NCBI GenBank assembly: GCA_910585055.1
Contig: CAJUBY010000026.1
Location: 1 to 11,403 of the forward strand
Direction: 5' to 3'
From: an uncultured Christensenella sp.
Lineage (GTDB): Bacteria; Bacillota; Clostridia; Christensenellales; Pumilibacteraceae
Length of the DNA: 11,403 nucleotides
Position numbers and translations under genes: made by a program
Shown: one piece after another, positions 1 to 5,397 of the stretch
Layout of the letters: every line of letters begins with the position of its first letter
How positions within the stretch are numbered: the stretch's first letter is position 1
The notes under the pieces: model-generated
Databases searched by the model: none
What the model saw: only the letters and a program-made list of their open reading frames with translations
What the model was told of the DNA's origin: nothing

Positions 1-21
1 ATAGCTAAAGCTCTATGGTGC

Positions 22-40
22 CCACTGGCATAGCCAGTGG
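22..40. repeat. Perfect 8-bp hairpin, possible end of an IS200/IS605-type element
   Basis: CCACTGGC (22-29), loop ATA, GCCAGTGG (33-40). No T-tract follows on the minus strand, so it is not an obvious terminator for spoIIIA. A short GC hairpin flanked by AT-rich sequence near a gene boundary is the form of subterminal hairpins recognised by Y1 transposases. The transposase gene would lie left of the window and is not seen, so this reading is speculative. It could instead be part of a terminator for a convergent gene to the left. Confidence 0.35.
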
Positions 41-56
41 TTAAATTAATTAACGT

Positions 57-82
57 AAAACGGGCGCTGTTTCAAGCGCCCG
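57..82 (-). terminator. Intrinsic terminator of the spoIIIA operon
   Basis: A perfect 8-bp stem, CGGGCGCT (61-68) with AGCGCCCG (75-82), and a 6-nt loop. On the minus strand the stem is followed immediately by TTTT (60-57). It lies 28 nt after the spoIIIAH stop. Plus-strand reading gives CCATTTTT after the stem, so weak bidirectional function is possible. Confidence 0.85.
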
Positions 83-89
83 CCATTTT

Positions 90-106
90 TACGGTGTTAT
101 ACCGTA
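90..106. repeat. Small inverted repeat downstream of spoIIIAH
   Basis: TACGGT (90-95), loop GTTAT, ACCGTA (101-106); a perfect 6-bp stem starting five bases after the spoIIIAH stop in the transcript and ahead of the main terminator. It may stabilise the 3' end or be incidental. Confidence 0.4.
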
Positions 107-110
107 CAAA

Positions 111-590
111 TCAAAGATCTATGGATTTTACTCGAATATAACCTATGGATTTGCCGGTCTCGGTACTTACCATATCGAGAAGCTGTGCGCTCTCCTCTTC
201 GGTAAGCGCATCGGATTTAACTATAACGTTTATCTTTTCTTTGCCGATGGTCACGATGCAATCTTCGTATCCGAGCGACTTGATAAGCGTTTCGACACGC
301 TGCTCCGACTCCATTCCGGCAACCAAAGCCGCAAGCTCTTTTTCGGCATTCTCTTTAGCTTCCGCCGAAGTGGCTTCGCCTTCGATGATCGTTTTATAAT
401 ACATAACGGTCTCATTACGCGAAGCGGTCCTATCGTTGCGCGAAGCGGTAAAATAGTCGCTGTAGCTCAATGTCGAATCGGCATTTGCTTTTTGCGAATC
501 GGGTCTGTTAAGGAAGTAGTTCAGACAGCCGGTAAGCACCAGCAAAGCAACCATGCTTGCGAGAACGATGATTTTTTTCTTTTTACTCAT
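111..590 (-). CDS. spoIIIAH: Stage III sporulation protein AH
   Basis: SpoIIIAH sits in the mother-cell membrane around the forespore and binds SpoIIQ across the intermembrane space to form the channel. The 159-residue product begins MSKKKK, followed by a hydrophobic segment (IIVLASMVALLVLTGC, 7-22), a short linker, an Arg-rich helix (DYFTASRNDRTASRNET, 45-61), and the YscJ/FliF-like domain. The block ETLIKSLGYEDCIVTI (100-115) and INVIVKSDALTEEES (120-134) closely match B. subtilis SpoIIIAH. The protein is shorter than the B. subtilis one (218 aa), mostly through loss of the acidic linker. I chose the ATG at 590 because GGAGG lies four bases upstream; the longer open frame to 710 runs inside spoIIIAG. 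The segment VLTGC is also a good lipobox. A terminator follows the stop. Confidence 0.95.
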   Translation of the reverse strand: MSKKKKIIVLASMVALLVLTGCLNYFLNRPDSQKANADSTLSYSDYFTASRNDRTASRNETVMYYKTIIEGEATSAEAKENAEKELAALVAGMESEQRVETLIKSLGYEDCIVTIGKEKINVIVKSDALTEEESAQLLDMVSTETGKSIGYIRVKSIDL

Positions 591-594
591 AATG

Positions 595-599
595 CCTCC
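595..599 (-). promoter_or_regulatory. Ribosome binding site fixing the spoIIIAH start
   Basis: GGAGG in the 11-nt gap after spoIIIAG, four bases before the ATG at 590. It excludes the 40-codon upstream extension of the open frame. Confidence 0.75.
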
Positions 600-601
600 G
601 T

Positions 602-1042
602 TTAATGGGATTTTGGATAAACCATGATTTTTTCTATCGACAGATCGAGCAGCGTCGATACCGCATAGATCACATCGAGCTTGACTTTTGTGTTGTTTCC
701 GCCGTCGCACACTATAAGTGCGCCGATAGGCTTGGGATTTTCGGACACGCCGCCCCCTAATGAAGTCTGAATGCTTTTGTCCCAGTTGATAACTACCGAT
801 GCGGAACCGACGCCCGAAATTTCCGATACGATACGTTCCACCTGTTTTTGCATAGACGTACAGTAATCGTCCTTTGCGGATATTATAGTGTCACCCGAAA
901 CGGAACGTTCGGGTTGCTTTTGCGAACACGATGCAAATGCAAAATAAGCGAACAGCACTACCATAAGCACGGCGCCGCATGCTATGATCTCTATATGTTT
1001 AATGCTTTTCAGCTTTTCGAAAAAGCCGGACATCTTACCCAT
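602..1042 (-). CDS. spoIIIAG: Stage III sporulation protein AG, compact form
   Basis: In B. subtilis SpoIIIAG forms a large ring in the intermembrane space, with a ring-building domain and an extra beta-triangle region. The 146-residue product here has one membrane segment (about 18-38, IIACGAVLMVVLFAYFAFAS). A ring-building domain follows: VERIVSEISGVGSASVVINW (68-87), GALIVCDGGNNTKVK (107-121) and VSTLLDLSIEKIMVYP (128-143). Only about 13 residues (91-103, IQTSLGGGVSENP) link the two halves of the domain where the family normally has a much longer insertion, so the beta-triangle seems absent. B. subtilis SpoIIIAG is 229 aa. The ATG at 1042 has AGGAGG (1055-1060) 12 bases upstream; an alternative ATG at 1033 is even farther. 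Function is inferred from conserved C-terminal residues and operon position. Confidence 0.93.
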   Translation of the reverse strand: MGKMSGFFEKLKSIKHIEIIACGAVLMVVLFAYFAFASCSQKQPERSVSGDTIISAKDDYCTSMQKQVERIVSEISGVGSASVVINWDKSIQTSLGGGVSENPKPIGALIVCDGGNNTKVKLDVIYAVSTLLDLSIEKIMVYPKSH

Positions 1043-1502
1043 AAGCCATGACCGCCTCCTTGTCTATGCCGAAATACTCGGCAAGCAGCCTTTTGATTTC
1101 ACTCTTATTTATATGCGCACCGTCTCCGGTAATGCCCGAATCGACAAAATTCGCAACGGCGGATTTGACACGGAACCCGTCAAGTTCGACAGAGATCTTT
1201 ATGCCCGAATAACCGTTTTGTTCAAGATATTTTTGTGCGGCTTCGGACACCGTCTCGCATTTTTTTCGCTCGATATAATCGAGATAATTTTCGTCTACCT
1301 CGACTGAGCCGCTCGAAAAATCGAAATCAAACCCGTTCTTGAACAAGCCGGGCAGCGGTGTTACTATTACGAGTACGGCTATCGTCGCAGCCACGGACCG
1401 TATCACATTACGTGTCTTTCCCTGCGGCAATAGCATTTCGGCTACCGTGGTAACAACGGCAAGCCCAAGTATCGTAAGACCCCACGCAGCAAACGAACTC
1501 AT
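1035..1502 (-). CDS. spoIIIAF: Stage III sporulation protein AF
   Basis: SpoIIIAF has two N-terminal membrane helices and a soluble domain in the intermembrane space, proposed to adopt a ring-building fold like those in type III secretion rings. The 155-residue product shows this plan: FAAWGLTILGLAVVTTVAEM (4-23), the family-typical LLPQGKTRNVIRSVAATIAV (24-43), VLVIVTPLPGLF, and a soluble domain from about residue 70 to the end. It is shorter than B. subtilis SpoIIIAF (206 aa), mainly in the soluble part. The ATG at 1502 overlaps the spoIIIAE stop as ATGA. An open frame continues 40 codons upstream but lies inside spoIIIAE and is not family-like. The 3' end overlaps the likely spoIIIAG start by 8 nt. 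Confidence 0.92.
   Translation of the reverse strand: MSSFAAWGLTILGLAVVTTVAEMLLPQGKTRNVIRSVAATIAVLVIVTPLPGLFKNGFDFDFSSGSVEVDENYLDYIERKKCETVSEAAQKYLEQNGYSGIKISVELDGFRVKSAVANFVDSGITGDGAHINKSEIKRLLAEYFGIDKEAVMAYG
1055..1060 (-). promoter_or_regulatory. Ribosome binding site for spoIIIAG
   Basis: AGGAGG within the end of spoIIIAF, 12 bases before ATG 1042 and 21 before ATG 1033. Spacing decides for 1042 but is long. An in-frame ATG of spoIIIAF (MAYG, then stop) lies only six bases downstream of the site and could compete for it. Confidence 0.55.
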
Positions 1503-2722
1503 AACGCAAGATTCCCCGTACAGATCATCATAGACAAAAACAGTATATACAAAAACGTCATCGCCGCGACTACGGACGCCATCACAGACGACGATTTGGC
1601 TATCGACGACATTATACCGCAAAACCTTTCGCCGCCGAGCGGTTCCGCTATGGCTGCCGTAAGCCTGAGCGTGAGCGTAAAAACCGCAAGCTTGGATATC
1701 ACCGGCGCCGCAACGAGAATGATAAGCACTACCGCACTGCTTCCCAACGCGTTTTTTATCAATACGTTACCCGCCATAACGAAATCGAATCCCTGCGACA
1801 GATAACCGCCTATTACCGGCACGTATTTCGATACGGCGAACCGAGCTGCCCGTATCGATATACTGTCACGGACGGAAGCCGTTATGCCCGATACGCCGAT
1901 GACCGCGATAAAAACGAAAAACGCCGTACCCAAAAACCACTTGCAGGCGGAACGGAAAAACTCCGCCGTCCTGCCCAACTTTATTCCCGTCGATACGGAA
2001 CCGATAATATCGAAAACAAGCCCCATAAGCAATGCCGGAAACGCCAGATACGTAACGACGTTTGTCATTCCTCCGCCCAATATCGCCACCGACGGAGCGT
2101 ATACGCCGGCAGACGCGGAAGCGCCGGTTGCCGTCATCAATGTTATTAGTACGGGCGTTACCGTGTTTATCTGGGTCTTTACGGACGCAACGAATTTTAC
2201 GGCATATACGACCGCCGATGAAAAATATCCGACCACGAGCGAAACGGCCAGCGTCCCGGTCGCAAAATATATCACCCGTTCTATCGATTCCGAAGCGAAC
2301 CGGCCTTTTACGGAATTGATTATGTTGTAAGCAAGCACTATCGCAATACAGGCTACCAACATGGGCAAAAATTCGAAAATGTCGGCGCCTAACAGTGCAA
2401 GCACATATGTAAAAATACTGCCGAAATCGTTTTCGAAATCGCCGCGCGATATAGCTTTCAATCTGTCCGCTATATCCGAAAAACCGAATACGGACAATTG
2501 ATTCGACGACAGTGTGTCGATCAACCCCTGGATGCCCTTAAGATCGAGTTTACCCAACAGTTCGTCGAGACTTTCGTTTACACTGCCGTCGTTTTTATCG
2601 TTAAGATTCTGTGCCGCATATACGTATCCTCCTTCGTCCGAATTTTCGAGAACGGGAGAACATGCCGCTCCCAACAACGGCACCGCAAGCGATATTATAA
2701 CTATCAAAAGCGTAATCCTCAT
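1499..2722 (-). CDS. spoIIIAE: Stage III sporulation protein AE
   Basis: SpoIIIAE is the large multispanning membrane component of the SpoIIIA complex and is needed for forespore growth and sigma-G activity. The 407-residue product has a signal-like N-terminus (ITLLIVIISLAVPLLGAAC, 3-21) and an extracytoplasmic stretch to about residue 100 (SVNESLDELLGKLDLKGIQG, 47-66). About seven to eight membrane helices follow. Conserved blocks include VTPVLITLMTATGASASAG (188-206), an unusually Ala/Gly/Ser-rich stretch, and LTAAIAEPLGGERF (354-367). B. subtilis SpoIIIAE is of similar size (about 400 aa). The start overlaps the spoIIIAD stop (ATGA) and the stop overlaps spoIIIAF (ATGA); both junctions look coupled. 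Cys21 at the end of the signal does not form a canonical lipobox (Gly at -3). Confidence 0.96.
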   Translation of the reverse strand: MRITLLIVIISLAVPLLGAACSPVLENSDEGGYVYAAQNLNDKNDGSVNESLDELLGKLDLKGIQGLIDTLSSNQLSVFGFSDIADRLKAISRGDFENDFGSIFTYVLALLGADIFEFLPMLVACIAIVLAYNIINSVKGRFASESIERVIYFATGTLAVSLVVGYFSSAVVYAVKFVASVKTQINTVTPVLITLMTATGASASAGVYAPSVAILGGGMTNVVTYLAFPALLMGLVFDIIGSVSTGIKLGRTAEFFRSACKWFLGTAFFVFIAVIGVSGITASVRDSISIRAARFAVSKYVPVIGGYLSQGFDFVMAGNVLIKNALGSSAVVLIILVAAPVISKLAVFTLTLRLTAAIAEPLGGERFCGIMSSIAKSSSVMASVVAAMTFLYILFLSMMICTGNLAL

Positions 2723-3105
2723 GTCAGCATACTCGCTATAAAGTCGAACAGTTTTACCACTATCGGCAGCGAAACCGCGACGATAATTATTTTACCGGCT
2801 AGCGTTACTTTTTCCGCAAGAGACGGCAGACCTACATCATCAATTACCGAAGCGGAAAATTCTGTTATGTACCCTACCGCGATCACCTTAAAAAGCAACG
2901 TTACGACCGAAGCCGCAAGACCGGCGCGTTTAGCTATATCGGCAACGACGGAAAACACGTCGGAAAAATAATCGATCACCGACAGCAAAACAATTATACC
3001 GCCTGCCAAAGCTACGACGGCGGCAAGTTCGCTTTTTACTTCGCGTAGCACAAGCACGCAAAACGCAGTGATGAGCGCAACGGCGACGATACGGAAAATT
3101 TCCAT
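2719..3105 (-). CDS. spoIIIAD: Stage III sporulation protein AD
   Basis: SpoIIIAD, 128 residues, is a paralogue-like partner of SpoIIIAC with up to four membrane segments. Its first half repeats the AC-type pattern: IFRIVAVALITAFCVLVL, then a charged turn REVKSE, then ALAGGIIVLLSVIDYF. The second half has LLFKVIAVGYITEFSASVIDDVG-type sequence (the block begins near residue 70) and a final helix around GKIIIVAVSLPIVVKL. Length is close to the B. subtilis protein (133 aa). No clear ribosome binding site is seen; the start shares a base with the spoIIIAC stop and the stop overlaps spoIIIAE as ATGA. Identification is by family pattern plus operon order. Confidence 0.94.
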   Translation of the reverse strand: MEIFRIVAVALITAFCVLVLREVKSELAAVVALAGGIIVLLSVIDYFSDVFSVVADIAKRAGLAASVVTLLFKVIAVGYITEFSASVIDDVGLPSLAEKVTLAGKIIIVAVSLPIVVKLFDFIASMLT

Positions 3106-3302
3106 CAGTACATTCCGAAAACCGTTTTCAACGTGTCGAACAACTGTCCTATCATGTTGATGATCATGATAAGCACTATCACGAGTCCGGCAAGCGTGAC
3201 AAGCATGGCTATCTCGTCTTTATCGGTCTTTTTAAGAACTTGATTTATGATAGCGGTTATCAATCCGACCGCGGCTATTTTAAAAATTATGTTTATATCC
3301 AT
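3105..3302 (-). CDS. spoIIIAC: Stage III sporulation protein AC
   Basis: A 65-residue membrane protein of the SpoIIIAC/SpoIIIAD family, part of the inner-membrane portion of the channel complex. It consists of two hydrophobic helices (about 3-21, containing IIFKIAAVGLITAIINQ, and about 32-55, containing LVTLAGLVIVLIMIINMI) joined by a short charged loop, KKTDKDEIA. Size and pattern match the B. subtilis protein (68 aa). The ATG at 3302 has AGGCGG five bases upstream. The stop and the next start share one base (TGATG), so spoIIIAD is probably translated by reinitiation. Molecular role beyond complex assembly is not established for the family. Confidence 0.93.
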   Translation of the reverse strand: MDINIIFKIAAVGLITAIINQVLKKTDKDEIAMLVTLAGLVIVLIMIINMIGQLFDTLKTVFGMY

Positions 3303-3310
3303 ATATCCGC

Positions 3311-3796
3311 CTATAACGTCAATACGCCTATCCCCAGCCCGAACAAAAATCCGAGTTTTACAGCCACGGCGCCGAACTTCAAATACTTTGTTTCGGCTTC
3401 GCCGCGCATTTTTACGAACGCATCGCCGAACATCTTTAATTGATCGGTCTGCGAATTTCCGTCTGCCTTTCCTATAGACCCGAAAAATTCGGATGATTTG
3501 CGGTACGTTTCTTCCGGCAAAAACATTTTATCGATTTCCGGCCCGTCAGTTTTGCCGTGCGCAAACTCTATATATTTTTCTATATGTTTATTCAAAAGCG
3601 AACTGTCTGTCTTTGTGTTTTGCAATACCGTCGCAACAGAATCGCGTCTGTACGAAATATTGCGTTTAAGCTCGTCCACTATTTTGCAAACACCGTCCAA
3701 ATATACGAAATTTCTTTTGTACGTCCGCATTACGGTATATCCGGCAAACGCTCCGACGGCGGCGCAAATAAACACGATAAGGATATGCGTACTCAT
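3311..3796 (-). CDS. spoIIIAB: Stage III sporulation protein AB
   Basis: SpoIIIAB is a membrane protein of the feeding-tube complex, distantly related to the GspF platform family of type II secretion, and probably sits next to the SpoIIIAA ATPase. The 161-residue product has an N-terminal membrane segment (about 4-22, ILIVFICAAVGAFAGY), a helical cytoplasmic region (YRRDSVATVLQNT, FLPEETYRKSSEFFGSIG), and a C-terminal hydrophobic segment (about 142-161, GAVAVKLGFLFGLGIGVLTL). This topology and length fit the family. The ATG overlaps the spoIIIAA stop as ATGA; the ribosome binding site is weak, so translation is probably coupled. Eight bases separate its stop from spoIIIAC. The assignment rests on both similarity and operon position. 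Confidence 0.93.
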   Translation of the reverse strand: MSTHILIVFICAAVGAFAGYTVMRTYKRNFVYLDGVCKIVDELKRNISYRRDSVATVLQNTKTDSSLLNKHIEKYIEFAHGKTDGPEIDKMFLPEETYRKSSEFFGSIGKADGNSQTDQLKMFGDAFVKMRGEAETKYLKFGAVAVKLGFLFGLGIGVLTL

Positions 3797-4686
3797 AGAT
3801 CCGCACTCTCGTAAAAGGATACGGACCGATAAGGCGCATCCGAAATCTCTATGTAATTCTTAAACAGACCCTGTTCCGTCACCTCCTTGAAATCGGGTTT
3901 AGACCGCAATTCCGATCTGTTTTTCGCATGTACGGTAGCTATTACTGCGATACCGCACGTAGCGGCACGGCGAACTCCGGGTATATCCGCCGAAAACAAT
4001 TCGTCCGCGATTATTACATCGGGACGCATGTTTGCTATACCTATCTCAAACGCTTTCTGCTTGTCCGTTCCGCTGATCACGTCGGTGCACGGTCCGACAT
4101 CCAGCATAGGTATCCCGTTAGAAACGGACGCTATTTCGTGCTTTTCGTCACACAAAAGAACGTTGTGATTTCGTTGGGATAAATTTCTGCACAGATCGCG
4201 TATAAACGTCGTTTTGCCTGCGCCCGGCGGAGATATCACCAACGTGTTTCCCAGGCCTCGGGACAGCAGCTTTGCGACTGCCGCATCGGCGCAACCTTTA
4301 ACTTCGTGCGGCAAGCGGATATTGACCGACGTAAAGTCTTTTACCGCGACAAGCGCGGCGCCTGTCATTACGCCGACTCCGCATACCCCGACACGGATAC
4401 CTCCTTTTACGGCTATATAACCGCGTTTTATCGTATCCGTTACCGTATACAACGAATGCTCGCATGCTCGCATTACCGTTTCCTCGGCTTCGCGCGGACC
4501 GGCTGTAAACGCTGAAGACGCATCCTTTGTCAGACCCGTCTTGCACAAAAAATAATACGTACCGTCGTAACAGACGCGTATAGGTGCGCCGTTGTAAATA
4601 CGCACTTCGCACAGCTTGTCCGTCGACAGTCGTGATCTTATGACAGAGGCGCAGTTATCCGAGATCAATCTGTACAGTTCTTCCAT
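3793..4686 (-). CDS. spoIIIAA: Stage III sporulation protein AA (ATPase)
   Basis: SpoIIIAA is the cytoplasmic ATPase of the mother-cell side of the SpoIIIA-SpoIIQ channel, related to secretion ATPases of type II and IV systems. The 297-residue protein has an N-terminal domain containing EVRIYNGAPIRV and a conserved middle block (FTSVNIRLPHEVKGCAD, 118-134). Its P-loop is SPPGAGKTT (152-160), an acidic pair is at LLCDEKHEI (177-185), and the Walker B is DVIIADE (223-229). The C-terminal block runs ATVHAKNRSEL to GLFKNYIEISD. The start ATG at 4686 aligns with the family N-terminus, yet no ribosome binding site precedes it. With the nearby sigma-E-like promoter this suggests a leaderless message. 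The stop overlaps spoIIIAB by 4 nt (ATGA). The B. subtilis protein is about the same length. Confidence 0.96.
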   Translation of the reverse strand: MEELYRLISDNCASVIRSRLSTDKLCEVRIYNGAPIRVCYDGTYYFLCKTGLTKDASSAFTAGPREAEETVMRACEHSLYTVTDTIKRGYIAVKGGIRVGVCGVGVMTGAALVAVKDFTSVNIRLPHEVKGCADAAVAKLLSRGLGNTLVISPPGAGKTTFIRDLCRNLSQRNHNVLLCDEKHEIASVSNGIPMLDVGPCTDVISGTDKQKAFEIGIANMRPDVIIADELFSADIPGVRRAATCGIAVIATVHAKNRSELRSKPDFKEVTEQGLFKNYIEISDAPYRSVSFYESADL

Positions 4687-4693
4687 ACCGTTA

Positions 4694-4723
4694 TATTTAT
4701 GGCGGAGCCTGCGGCATTATGAC
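4694..4723 (-). promoter_or_regulatory. Candidate sigma-E promoter of the spoIIIA operon
   Basis: Minus strand: GTCATAAT (4723-4716), a 14-base spacer, then CATAAATA (4701-4694). This resembles the mother-cell sigma-E consensus (roughly ATATT, 14-15 bases, CATACA-T), and spoIIIA is a classical sigma-E operon. It starts four bases after the terminator hairpin. Transcription would begin only about zero to three bases before the spoIIIAA ATG. The -10 match is imperfect. Confidence 0.55.
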
Positions 4724-4726
4724 GGC

Positions 4727-4767
4727 ACCGAAAAACCCGAAAGGACACGCCTTTCGGGTTTTTCGGT
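4727..4767 (-). terminator. Intrinsic terminator between efp and spoIIIAA
   Basis: A perfect 18-bp inverted repeat, ACCGAAAAACCCGAAAGG and its complement, flanks a 5-nt loop (4745-4749). The inner GC-rich stem (CCCGAAAGG) is followed by TTTTT on either strand, so it should work in both directions. It lies 23 nt after the efp stop and separates the vegetative pepP-efp unit from the sporulation operon. Confidence 0.9.
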
Positions 4768-4790
4768 AAATACTCGGTTTATAAATTAAT

Positions 4791-5351
4791 TTATTTTACA
4801 CGTTCCATATACGTTCCCGTACGGGTATCGACACGTATCTTATCGCCTATATTGACAAACAGCGGCACTCCTATCGTAAACCCTGTTTCGAGCGTAGCGG
4901 GTTTGTTTCCGGGCTTGCTCGTATCGCCCTGTATACCGCCTTCCGTATCCGCAACTGCCAATTCTACAAAGTTGGGCGGTTCTACGGCAAACGGCGAACC
5001 CTTGTATGAAGATATGGTGACAGACATTTCTTCCTTGATAAAACGCAAAGCGTCTTCGCAGATATCGTGATTCAACGGAAGCATGTCGAATGTTTCCGCG
5101 TCCATAAAATAATACAGATCCCCGTCATTGTAAGAATACTGGTATTCGCGTCTGTCTATATGCGCTTCTTCGTACTTGTCGGACGGATTGAACGTGTTTT
5201 CCAATACTTGTCCGGTTATTACGTTTTTGATCTTTGTGCGGACAAATGCGGATCCCTTGCCCGGTTTTACATGCTGAAACTCGACAACAGTATAAACCTT
5301 GCCGTCCATTTCAAACGTTGTGCCTTTTCGGAAATCTCCTGCCGATACCAT
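4791..5351 (-). CDS. efp: Elongation factor P
   Basis: EF-P binds between the P and E sites and relieves ribosome stalling at consecutive prolines. The product has the standard length of 186 residues and the three-domain layout: KOW-like N-terminal domain (about 1-65) and two OB folds. The modifiable lysine is Lys32, at the tip of the loop HVKPGKGSAFVRTK. Bacillus EF-P carries an aminopentanol modification at the same Lys32; no modification enzyme is encoded in this window. Other family segments are ENTFNPSDKYEEAHID and the C-terminal GDKIRVDTRTGTYMERVK. The ATG at 5351 has a perfect AGGAGG six bases upstream (5358-5363). It is probably co-transcribed with pepP and ends before a strong terminator. 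Its position just upstream of spoIIIAA is conserved in spore formers. Confidence 0.98.
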   Translation of the reverse strand: MVSAGDFRKGTTFEMDGKVYTVVEFQHVKPGKGSAFVRTKIKNVITGQVLENTFNPSDKYEEAHIDRREYQYSYNDGDLYYFMDAETFDMLPLNHDICEDALRFIKEEMSVTISSYKGSPFAVEPPNFVELAVADTEGGIQGDTSKPGNKPATLETGFTIGVPLFVNIGDKIRVDTRTGTYMERVK

Positions 5352-5397
5352 AAAAATCCTCCTCGAAATAAATTAAAAAGTTTGTTCCGGCGCTTAT

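Noticed and set aside
2660..2722. SpoIIIAE as a lipoprotein (Cys21)
   Set aside because: The residues before the Cys are G-A-A, with Gly at -3, outside the usual lipobox. Kept only as part of the weaker three-cysteine observation.
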